This document shows positions 24,846 through 36,800 of a stretch of 64,000 nucleotides of DNA, piece by piece; the first letter of the stretch is position 1, and every line of letters starts with the position of its first letter. The notes below the pieces were generated by a model. The model made no database searches. It worked only from the letters and a program-made list of their open reading frames with translations, and was not told the DNA's origin. Both the position numbers and the translations under genes were made by a program. Origin of the DNA: Ooceraea biroi (taxonomy: Eukaryota; Arthropoda; Insecta; Hymenoptera; Formicidae); the NCBI RefSeq assembly GCF_003672135.1, contig NC_039512.1, positions 12,540,874-12,604,873 of the forward strand, given 5' to 3'.

Positions 24846-27800
24846 GGTAGAAAGTTAGTCGTGAGAGAGAACGATATACATTCGCGGCTCGTCACTTCCG
24901 ATATTGCTTTTATATTGGATTTTCGTTTCCCGTCGCGGCGTCTTTGATTGCGGCGCCTCTTTCGGCAAGAAGGAGAAAAACAGACGATTCCAACTCGGTC
25001 CGTTACTCTATCCGAAAGTACATGAAAGAGCGTAGGGGGAGATGTGAATGCGCGGGTGGGTTGCGTGGCCACTCCGGGGGTTGCGAGGTATCGATCGGCA
25101 AAACCAGGTGTTACCACACCCAGGAGGCGTCAATTAATCCTCACGTGAGAAGCGCGCAAAGCGATCCTCGCGGTCCACCCGATCGCTCGATCGCTCGTTA
25201 ACAGTTCAATCGAATTCGTCGTTCTCTCTGACATTTCGCGCCCGATTAATCCTCGCAGGATTAAACGCGCCCGATAAATCCACGATAAGACAAAATGCTG
25301 AGCTGAGCAGAAATAAAAACTCCGATTACTTTGAAAACTATCCGCTTTTAGATCGCAATCCGGCTCCGAGCGGCACTCCGTCAAGATCGGGATCGCGACA
25401 CGCGTCGAGGGGGCGCAAGAAGGGGGTTCGAGCGTCGGTTGGCGTCGAGCGGCGAGCCGCAAGTCCACTTATTCTACCTGAGTGCGCCCGCGATGCCCCC
25501 GTCCGATCCCCTATATTGCATTAAACGCGGTCGAGCGGTCGGCCCTACCTGCGAGCAGGGATGAAAAGGGGGCATGCGACGTCCTCGGTCTCGATGTAAG
25601 CATTGATGGTACCTAAATACCTGATATGCTCCAGTATTTATAATAAAGGGGTATTTAAACTTTGATAAGATGGACCCTTTCCAATATGATGAATTTGATT
25701 TTTGCCGTTTAATTCCCTATGAATAATGCAGCGCTTTGAAATAGTATTTCTGGAACATAATAAATGCTCCAATGCGCGTGTAACTTATTTACGCGCTGCA
25801 GCGTGTAATGTACACGAATTTGTTTCAAGAATTATTCCATTACTGTAATGCATGTTACACACATGATATACGCGCACACATACACACGTATGCAGACACA
25901 CTATTTATGCTACTTCAGGTGCGCGTTATAAGATGCATTAATAATTTCCTGCGCGAATCGATATTGAGGAAAATATCGAGTGATACGCTCGCGTGAGAGT
26001 AACAATATCGACACTCTATTAAATTCAAGCGTTCCAATTGAAACGCGACGCTTTCTTAAGAAGCGCATCGTCACGAGACGCTCATAAATATCTCGCGTTA
26101 TCGCGAGATCCGATAGCGGCTAATTTATTTACGAATCGTGCGCTAAGGGTGGCGCACACGCGTGAGTCACGTGCCATCTGCCATTCGCTACCCGCTCTAT
26201 TATGACACGCGTATACACGCACTCCGGCCCATTATCCGCGATGACTGAGTTTTTCCGCCGGCGCGGCGAGCGGACGTGATTCGACGGACTCGCGACCTGT
26301 CGACGGAATTGCATCAAAGATTCATCGGCATGATGGACGAATGCAGAAGACGTAGTAGCGATAACAGATGAGTGTGAAATTGACCGATCGATTCGCACAT
26401 TGGCTGACAAATTCTGTTTTTAGACGAATGAGATCAAACTGCGTACTCGATACAACTCGATATAAAACTACCTATATGTGATTATATATTACTTTAAATT
26501 TCTTGTATTTATCATGCTCTTTGTATTTAATCATATTTTATTATTTATTATTATAGAGCGAGCAATTTAAATTTAAAAAAAAGGAAAATTAAATTAATCT
26601 CACTGAATAAAAAACCAAGATAATACCAAAAAACATCTATTACCGTTAGTAACAATCCTGGAGCTGCGTCGCTTTAGATCAGATTCCTTCACTGATTTCG
26701 CGGAAATTAGTACTAGTAAGTTAATTACAACATTAAAGGCAATCCGAGATTAGCAATAAGCTCCGGTAGTAAATTGGAGCGCGGAATGCAAAACGCTCTT
26801 CGGGGTCAAAGAGCTCGTTGATGTTCGTAATAGCATGCTGCTTCCGCTCTTGCGATAAGCGGTGTTCGGTAAGTGTACAAACTACCACGACGACGTTCTC
26901 GAGATGTTCATGCGACACAGTCGATCCATTTTCGCTAATAAGCGCGATCGAGGGAGGAACAGGCGGGCGGGGAGCTCGTTGAACTTCAAAGCGCGCGCGC
27001 GGCGAGTTGTCGCTAACTAAACTGCGAAGCGAGCGAGAGAGGCGAGTTTGCTATTTCCAATCCGAGTCCATTTCGTGATTAAGCACAAACTTCTAAAGCT
27101 ACCCCCCGAGAACGTGCGTAAATACGCGCAACACGCGTACACAGGCAGCGCACATCCTATTCACAGCGTCTGCATCTCCCTTGCCTCACCTACCCCTTGG
27201 GTGGGTGGCGGTGGACTCCGGTGGATCGCGAGGTTCGACTTGCCGGAGAATAAATACGAAAAAGTAGCTGAACTCGAGAATCGATTCCAACTTTATTTAC
27301 TTTGAGTTTTTGATGATATTACATGTATATCATACTTTTAATCTTATCGCGATTATGATTATCGATCGAATCGATCGCGAAAAATCGGAGAAAGGTCTCG
27401 TAGACGCACGGCTCGGTCGCTCGAGTGGTTTAAGACGTTTAAAGTTGCGCGAAGCGAAAACAAATCATCGATGGGGCCGTCGACGAGGAAGGGTCTCTCC
27501 GATGGGTCTCATCGAATATCAGGTTGCTAATGGTGTAAGCCAAACCGGCTGCCATAAAAACGCGCGTCAGGATAATTGAACGGTGGACCCTTTCACCGCT
27601 ATCCAACAACTTCCTCACGGTTACTCTCATCGATCCATCCCTTTCGTTTCCGCATCGCCTCTCCCTTTTCTTTCTTTCCTAATTGCTCGCAAAATTACAC
27701 TGCGACGGAACTGAATCATACGGAAATTTATGCTTCCGGCCGAAGGAAGCCGGATGCGTTCTCGCGCACATGTCATCATCAGGATAAGCGTTGGTCAGAC

Positions 27801-30800
27801 GTGCACTTGCAATCTCGCCAACAAGAGGATCTTGCTATTGCATAATCTCGTGCTCGGAGAACAGCCGATTGAATTTCCACCGCGAACAAAGTCGCGAATT
27901 CGCGATGAAATATATTTTACAAGTGTTTTACTTGACGCTTGTGAGCTGAGAGTACTTCATTTGAAGAACATCATTCCGCATTATCTCTGCATTTCCAATC
28001 TCGTGCTTAAGAAGAAGATTAAATAGAGGAATGAGGTCATGCATTTCGCTTATTCACGCGCTCTAACAATAAGTGTACTCTCGGGAGTCATAAATGAAAT
28101 CGAGAAGCTACGGGGCAAGAGGGGACAAATCCGCGTGACTTTAACGTAACGTGACGAGATTGCGCGATGTCGAAGAACGCTATTTTTGCACACAATTTTT
28201 CTCGCTTTCTTCGAAGACATCGCGCGCGTATTCCGCGGTGTGTACGACGCGGCTTAGCCTTGATATCGTCATCGTCGTCGACATCGTTGTTGAACCTGAC
28301 GCAAATCAGGAAGACAAATTCGAGGGTGCGAAGCATTCTTCCACGGGGGTCAAGTTCTCGGTCGCCTCATTAGAAACGCGAGCGTAATCCCCGCCCGCTT
28401 TGCTCTCCAATTACTGTTCGCCCGTTCCTGGTTCAAACCAGGTTCAGCCTCACCCCAGTGGTGTAGACACGTTATCAATCGCTGAAGAAAATAAAGAAAA
28501 TAACGCGGCTTCAGCTCATCCCCTTTAAACACTTTCCACGTAGAATTTCATAGAGTTTCGCATAAAGATGTAAACGACCGTAATTTCTCTGGAAAAAAGT
28601 TTGATTAACAATAAACAACAATTTTTAAATAAGAGAATATGTAAATATATATTTCTCACGAGACTTTTATTAAGGATTTTATAATTCTACAATCTTATAA
28701 TATAATACAAAAATAACACACAAATCTCATAGAAGTTTATAACAAATGTCGATAAAGTTGAACATACAAGTAGTATTTAAAAAAAAAATAGAATTCATAA
28801 TATAATATAACTTACTCGCTTTTTCGCTATTATTTGCGTTTTGCAGCGCAATCAGATTACTCTCCCAGATTTGTCGCAAAGTTCAATAGGCTACGCCACT
28901 GTGACGAGGCAGAAAAACCCTCTCCGCTCCCTTCGCCCACGCACAAAGAGTTTGTGCGCGTCGTTCACGCAAAATCCGTAATTGCTTCGCACGGTTGCAC
29001 ATCCCCGACTGTTTGCCAATTTGCTCGGTTTGCCGCTGTTTGTGTTACACGCTGGGAACATCACCCGATGACGGCAGCCATCGCGACGCGGCGTTCCATG
29101 CCCTGACAATTTTAACTGTTTTTTTGCATCATACATATCTCACCAATTTGCAATTCTCCATAGCGTTGCTATAAATTTTAAAAAGTATACTTTTTCTACG
29201 CCAATGTATACCATTTTTCACTCCAGTCACGTACAATGCATAAACATATCACGAAAACTCCACCGTACGACAATTGATTCTCGTAAATGTCTGAAAAGAG
29301 TTGAAACATACACGATCTCCGAATTTTACCGAAATAAAAGTTCCAGAATTGAAAAATAAAACTAAAATCCTTCTTTTTATCAAAAGCGGAATTGAGTTAA
29401 GATTAGCGAGAATTGGGAGGATGGAAGGAAGAGCGTCTTCGAAGCTCTCCGAGTTTCAGAGTGTCTCACCCTGTATGAATACAGCCGACTGCGCTTCTCA
29501 GGAATCCCGAGCTGTGTTGGCGCAGGGGGCTGTGTTGGGATGCGGGGGTAGTTAGCCCGCCTCATCGCCGGCGTTTTCCTGGGCAAACATCATTAAGCGC
29601 GCGAGAGAATCGCGCTAACGAGGAAAGAAGGAGCGTTAAGGAAGTCGCCGCTGGAGGTACGAACCCGCCCCCGGCGCTCCTTTTTAAGCTGTGGAGGAAT
29701 ATTGCGGAGGAATATTGCGCGGAGCGGAATCTCCATTGCGCTTATCCGCGCCGCGTAATCTGACTTTGATCGCGTCGCCGTCATTTCTCCGGAGAAATTG
29801 GCGCGAACTTTCGTGCCCCCGGCAATCGTCTCGTCACCTTTCCCTTTCTCACTCACCCTTCTGTCTTCGTCCCGCCGTCGTCGCCGAAAAACTTATTTTC
29901 TCCTTGAAGTGCAACCCCCGCCGAAAGGGAGGAGGCCAGTTCGTTAAGGCGCGAGCGAGAGCGGCAACTCCCGAGAGATTATATCAGAGTTGTATCGCTC
30001 ACAGTATCGCAACAGAGAAACTGAGATGAAAAATGAAATGTTTTTTGATAATGTCGATATATTTTATTAACTTTTTATTCTCCTGAAAAAAGAGCATGAA
30101 AGATAAAACAGACGGGAAGAAAATTGTGAAAAGTCGGACGCGACAAAATTGTAAAATTGCTCTTTACATTTATAATATACGTCATAAATACATTACATAG
30201 ATCATACAAGCAAATGATTTCTAGCTTTTTCCAATATCCATATTTTAACGGAGAGTTTCGTTAACTTTATTGTTTCAATTTAAATCATCTCACGAATGTA
30301 CGAAAGATACTTCCGCCGCTCTCTAAGTGAATAAAAATAGCATTCGTAGTTGCCGCTGGTAATCGAGTCGATAATAATTGTGCACATGTGTTTATGGCGA
30401 ACGCCGGCGCGATACTAATCAGCATCCAAGTCAACGAACAACGCTCGGCTGGCTCCGATCAAGCACCCTCGTTTGCCCGATTCGATAATAATCAATCGGA
30501 CGTGGCTGCCATTCGAACGTACTGAATTCGAAATAATTGCCTGTCCACCGCCGTCCGTTTCCCCTGCCCTACCCTCCGTCTCTTTTCCTTTCATCCCCGA
30601 GTGATGGGTGACCGGAGTCACCGGAACGGAGCATAATCAGTTCACGATGCGACACATTTTCCAGCGAATTATCGTCTCGTTAACCGGCTAATTTTTCTGT
30701 TTCGAAATAGTGATCCAGTGTACTATCCACGCAATCATTAACGTATAAAAGTACACTTCGCTACTCTTGTTAGGCGAAAGAAACCTCTCCAATGGTCACT

Positions 30801-32911
30801 TTACATTTCCTTGATATTTTTATATTGATGATATTGATCTTATTTGTCTTTAATGAGAATGAAATCGATCATAAATATATTGTCCATATCATACCTTGCG
30901 ACCAAAACTTGATCAAATTTTAGTCAATCAGGAATCGGCATATTCCAGATAAGAATTAATGTGTCGTGGCGCGGGAATTGCACAGGAGATTCGGCGAAGT
31001 TCAAGTTATCTCAGATAAGATAATATGTACCTTCCATCACGAGAGAGCGGCACCTCGCAATCTACTGCGGAAGTCCCTGGTGGACCGTCGTGGTATGCAA
31101 ACAGGGGTCGAAAAAGCGGGGGAGAACCGGCCCGAGGGGGTGGAACGGCCGGTCGTGCGGCGAGGGGTGCGCAACGAGGTCGGTTGGTTTGTTTCGTTCG
31201 TCTAGCACACCGTGGCTGCGGGGGTGTTACTAATTGGAGGGGCGCCGTAGGCCGAGGGGGCAGGAAGGAAACCTTGTTATCTCTTAATTGCTACGACCCT
31301 CCGCGCTGTTTTGCATCGATAAGGAGAGCGCGAGAGTCGACCAATCTCCCCGATGGCGTTTGTTTCGCGAACCGTGTCGATCGCTCTTATCGATCTGACT
31401 CCTCGACGAGATTATTCGACGGGATGTAACAACCCTTCGACTGCCGCCTCCTTCGTGTCCCTTTTTCGTGTCCCCTCCCGTATTCCTTTTTTTCTTTGTA
31501 TTCCGGTAGCACCCTTCCACGCGCACAATGGCTGATCGCACCTTAGTTAACTCACGTGACCCTCTCTTCCCTTTTTTCATTTTTCATAATTTTGTACAAG
31601 GTGCACGTAGCTTCAGCAAACGCGGATTCAATACATTAAAGCGATAACCAAAAATTTATCGCGATAGATATGAGGAATATTAATAATAATAACGTGAAAC
31701 TTATGATACAAAAAATCGCGAATGATATAAATGAACAATGCAACATTTCTCTGTCTTATTACTTTCTTATACCTTTCGAACCTTCATTGCGCGAGATCAT
31801 GCGTCGCAGAATTAAGCGCCACGCACAGTTCTCAGCCCTCATCTTCCAATACAGAGTGCCGTACTGGAATTACCATGAGGGAGTGAGCCGTGGTCACTTC
31901 CAAGACGTACCCGAAAGCGATTACGTCCGATGGATTGTACACCGTAACGGCAAGTTTCGGTACATCGATATACCTCGCGGGTCGGAACGATCGGCGATTC
32001 CGCACACGAAACGAATCCGGGGAACTGATCGTAACGAGTTCGATTATCCTGGTGCGGCATGAGTCAGTTGTCCCGGTTCCCTCCCGCGTCTACGAGTCCG
32101 ACACACGCCCTCCGTTTCATTCCGCGTTCTATATAACGGGTGTCCGGATTCCCAGGAGGTTTTCCGGCCCCCTTTTCAAGCCTCATTGCTATGCACCGCT
32201 CGAAACTCCGCTAACGACCTTACACATCCCCGACGACCCCTCTCATCCTCTTCTCTCTCTCTTTCTGGTCTTCAGGCTTCTTCGGAGGTCGCGTTCGTTC
32301 CGCGTACACGTTTTCGTATCCAAAATCGTGTATCCTCTCGCTCTGCTCGAAACCACTGTCTTCTATCGGGCCCTTTGATCGCGGCGCGTCAATGGAGAAC
32401 TTGTGCGGTGAGTTCTTCCGTCGAAGCCGACTTGCGAAAGCTCCATCGATCGGGATGATAGCGAGAGGTAGTTTTCATGAAGGAGGTTTGAGAAACATTA
32501 TTCGAAAGCTGCAAGGCAGCGTACGTTGACTTGTACTGCTGTAAGTAGCTGCGAGCGGAGTATACATGTTACGTTTAATTTTTAATGTTCTATTCAGTTA
32601 AATTTTACTGGTACCTATTTGGCGAGAAAATTCGATAAAAATCACGTTGGGATTTATTCTTATCCAATAAAACTAGAGGAAATAGCCAACTGCAAGCAAC
32701 GATTGCAGAGTTTCTATTTTCACACATATGTCAATTTATTCTCTTACGCGAACCGGTCAAGGTAATGTCCTTATTCGAGAGAAAATAAAATTTCATAAAA
32801 GTTAATCAGAAAACGAATTATTCAAAAAAAACGACAAAATAGTCGGGGCAACGGCTAATGAGTCTATAAACACGCAAATGTAGGAAAAAGGGAACAAAGC
32901 CCATTACAGTA

Positions 32912-32948
32912 ACTCTCTTTCTCTCTCTTTCTCTCTGTCTCTCTCTCA
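32912..32948. repeat. CT/CTTT-rich microsatellite
   Basis: Interrupted CTCTCTTT units on the + strand, about 700 bases before the first recognised ChAT exon. Confidence 0.75.
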
Positions 32949-33646
32949 TTCTTACTCACACAAGTTCACCGGAAATACTCAAGCTGAAGGACGAGGGTGT
33001 TCGGATCGCAAAGTTGGTCTTGTTAGGCCTGCGAAAGGGGATTCCGTTCAACCAACCGTGCTAGCCTTAAGGGCCCTTACTTCACCAGAGGCACGCTTCG
33101 TTTCTCGATTGATTCTTTATTTTACAATCGCCGTGGTCCCCGCAAAGGGCAACGAATACACGAACGGCATGGGGAGCAGGACACGCAAAAGGACTCGCCT
33201 GCGACCCTTCCGTTCGGCAATTTCCGGTTGTGTCATCGTTTTCCACGTCACGTATTCATCTCCGGCGATGTTGCACTGTGCAATGACCAAGAATACACGT
33301 AATGTCTCTAACCCTTAAATTCTTAAGGGTATATTCCTCTCAGACTCTTATTATTCCTCATAAAATACGAATCAACATTTTTTATTAAAAATTTTAATTA
33401 TTTCCTTTCTTTTTCTATTCGTTTGAAGAATATGGCTTAAATAATTTTATTGGGAAAAATAGAGTCATCTATCAGCAAATCACTTTACTGATAAGGTAAT
33501 AAATGTGCAACGATATTCTCAATGTCGCTTAAACCGAGAAATTCAATCCATGTCTCTCGTCGCTTATAGCATTGAACGTAATAATCGCCAACTCGTACTT
33601 CTTTCTCGTAGTAATCGCCTATTTCCGCCGTTCGTTCGATTTGCAG

Positions 33647-33838
33647 AAGGAGGAAGCTCTACCGAGTCTTCCGGTTCCGGACCTCGAGACGACCTTGCAG
33701 AAATACTTGGCGCAGGTCGAAGCGGTCGCGCCGAACCACCTGGAAAGGACTCGGAGCTTGGTGAGGGCCTTCCTCTCGGGTCCTGGACCGAAACTGCAAC
33801 AACGTCTCCTAGAACGTAGACAGAAGACGACCAACTGG
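33647..33838 (+). CDS. ChAT: ChAT coding exon A (first recognisable)
   Basis: This 192-base exon (64 codons, phase 0 at both ends) begins after TTGCAG and ends with TGG before GTGAGA. It encodes LPSLPVPDLETTLQKYL, which closely matches the N-terminal choline/carnitine acyltransferase signature. The helical segment that follows ends in QQRLLERRQKTTNW, equivalent to the 'LLERQEKTANW' part of vertebrate ChAT. The open frame continues left to a stop at 33530 without an ATG, which supports splicing from an upstream exon. Confidence 0.92.
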
Positions 33839-36800
33839 GTGAGAGATCACATTTCATATTGCAAATATCATAAACATTAGTCATATGCACACATCGCGTG
33901 TGTTTTGAATCATTCGAATAAAGTAGGTAAATCAAAATATTCTTTTTCATTTAATTGATGGAAGAGTCAATTAAATATCGACCTACTTTAAAAGAAACTA
34001 TATGTATTGTATTATTGGAATATTATTAATGATAAAAGCGAAGATATTACTGAAGTACTATTGAAATATCTAAAGAAACTTGCGGAATAAAATAAAACGA
34101 TTCATTGCTCATTTATCAGTGCACAAGGTAGTGCTCGATCTACGTCTGCGCAAAGTTCGGAATCTTTCCTGTATTTGCGGAAGCGACGGAGGAACTTCGT
34201 AAGCCCTGATCGACTTTTCTATTCCGTAATGTCACCGGGAAGACACCGGTTCTTCCGTAAAGCCGAGAGTCAGACGGCGTAATCCCTAATACGGTCGCTT
34301 TAAACGAGGGACTGTCCTATGTCATCGTGGTAAGGAAAAGAAAAGAAAATACTCTTTGTGTCATGGTCATGGGTACCGAGAGCAGCAAGAGAAAGACAGA
34401 GACGCCCTCCGCGTATCCTCTAAGTGGCGCAACACCATTTTCGTTTCAAGCCGCGATGCCTCGGGAGAATTTACCGCTACACAGGGTGTTCACTTATTGT
34501 CCTATCGATCGCAGTATTGAGGGGAGTGAGACTGCACGTATGGGGTACAATGTGGATTCAAATAATGAGGTACAGGACTTTGGACTTTAAAGAAACTCCT
34601 GAGGGACATTTACATCTTTGTGACGTAAAGATTTCGAAGAATCTCTATACATATATATTCCGTAAAATTATTTAAAATTCTTCCCTAATCATTAATAATT
34701 TCATAAATGAATTTTATCAAATTCATTTATGAAATTCCTAATTAATAATAATCCACTCTTAAAAAAGCCGTGTTAAATCAAATCGAAATGGCTAGAACTT
34801 TTTTATTTATTGATTTAACGAATTTTAAATCATCGAGAACTCTAGGCAATATGCCAAATAACAATATAAATAGCACAGAACTCCTCGGAAAAGAAAACAA
34901 TTTTAATGGCTAGAACTTTTTCATTTCTAAGGATTTTCAATCGTCGAAAACTCTTCGCAATATGCCAAATCCACTCTTAAAAAAGCCGTGTTAAATGTCT
35001 TCACGTGGAGGTTAACAATTTGGTAGAGTGTGATAATTGTGCATATAATAAATAATAGATGAATATTATTATTCGAAAACATTAGTAATATCGAAAAATA
35101 AAATAGCGCGCGCCTGTGTTGTACTAGTACATTAAAAAAATCTAACTATATTTTTTATATATTTCTGAGAGTAATATATAGTAGCATGATACGTATACCT
35201 ATATTTAGAAAACAAAAGCGTATTCTTAATTTAACACTGCGAGAGATTGGAGAACATGAGCTTCTGGCTATTTTTGTCACGAGAAAATAAAACTTGTAGT
35301 GCACACCAACTTATTTCATCTTTTTGACGGGAAATATAGGGTTCCATATGTTAAACGTGCAAATAAGTAAACACCCTATATATCGCGAATGCGAGTGCTC
35401 TGAGAAGCCGACGGAGTCGAGTATCCGCGCGCCGTATCCCCGTGACTTTTGCCGTCGTCCCCTCATCCCGTACGGGGCGCTCCCATGGGATTCCTGGTTC
35501 GATGCATGCGCCAGCTATAAGCCGAGCCTCGTCGCACCCCCTCGTCAGCCCCAGGCCCCCCCCCGTAGCACATAAATAAATAAATAAATGGATTTACGAG
35601 GGCCCAGGCGCCACTCCTCCCCCGTCTCTCTCTTCTCCCGCGCAAAGCACCGGTGAAAAGGGATGGACGTAAGGGTCGCCTCCCTAGACTGTACCGGAAC
35701 AATGCAAATATTGCCAAAGGAATGAGGACAGGAAGGGTGACATGGAGTATCGCGTAAGGTTGCCATAAGAACAAGACGGAATTCTGATGAATGATTCGCT
35801 TTAATACACAGATATAAATTATGTCTCTTCACAATATCAAACGCTCCAAAATTCTTCGAGACAATGTTCCCTGAAAATCGTCAAGAAATTTCACTTCCTC
35901 GGAATTCCCAAATTCGCAGTAGAAATCGTCCCTAGGCAATTCGCGTAATGTACCGGAGACGCGTCTGAATCGCAAAGCAGACTCGCGGATCGCGCCGCAA
36001 TTTTATCGTGAGGAGCGCATTTCTCTCGCGAGAGGGAAAACACGCCGGACGTCGGCCGATAATTCTTCCCGCGGCGGTCTCCCACGGATGTCTCTTCATC
36101 TCTCTTACTTTTCCTCGCTTCTTGTTCTACATTTTCCGCTTCTCGCTGCGAGAGAGAACTGCGTCCTTGACGGCTGCCTGCCCACCCACGTAATTTCTCT
36201 GGTTTTGCCGAGCGGACCATTCACCGGTTCCATCGAACGGTTCGGCACTCATTCGCACAATCGCCGGTCCGGGTTTTCGATTTGCCGGCATACATCCGGA
36301 AATACATTTTCGTTTCTCGTTTCTTCAAGGGAGGGTCGGCTCCTACTTCTCTCCCCCGGACGAAGTGTCGCGAAAGGCCAAGCTGAAAGCAATTTTCTCG
36401 CCAGCGGCGGTGGCTGCCGCGCGAATTGCCGGTTCTCCTTCGATCTTGCTTTCCCTTTCACGCTATCTCTTCATTCATCTGATCGATGCCGGCTGCATTA
36501 TCCATTTACGCGTCTTGCGCCGTCTTGTAAAAGCGGTCGCCGATCAATTCAGGGACACGCGACTCGTCAACGAAATTATTCGGTGGTCTTTTCTTGCGAG
36601 GGATGAGAATTTAATCTGCAATATAAATTTATGGTTATTTGTTATGCAAATATACGTTAATCGTAACTCAATTTCTGGCGTAAACAAGATTAAAGAAATG
36701 ATAGAAAGTAATAATAGTAAGAATTTGTTAATAATGAAGAAGTGACTTTGTTGCAACTATAAATATGAGTTTTAACAAACAAAAGTTTTCAAATTTGAAA

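Larger units (their letters stand above)
20322..33646 (+). other. Non-coding DNA, presumed ChAT first intron (part 3)
   Basis: No exon could be supported. Contents include a 16-bp tandem repeat (21983-22020), a weak inverted repeat (23668-23679 with its complement near 23850), a GAA run (24829-24845) and a CT-rich run (32912-32948). CpG-rich blocks near 22240-22800, 25000-25600, 29530-29960 and 31050-31560 give long spurious open frames. The pyrimidine-rich tract and TTGCAG that end the intron lie at about 33617-33646. Confidence 0.5.
34483..35377. mobile_element. Candidate non-autonomous DNA transposon bounded by short TIRs, about 0.9 kb
   Basis: The left end AGGGTGTTCACTTATT (34483-34498) is matched by AATAAGTAAACACCCT (35362-35377), its reverse complement with one mismatch. 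Inside are an 18-bp-arm perfect inverted repeat (34697-34714 and 34719-34736) and a duplicated segment (34753-34996). No transposase frame is present. Ends of the AGGGTGTT type occur on many insect DNA transposons. The family and a target-site duplication could not be fixed from sequence alone. Confidence 0.45.

Noticed and set aside
28425..28450. GGTTCAAACC resembling a tRNA B box
   Set aside because: It is part of a short palindrome. No A box, acceptor stem or cloverleaf can be drawn around it on either strand.
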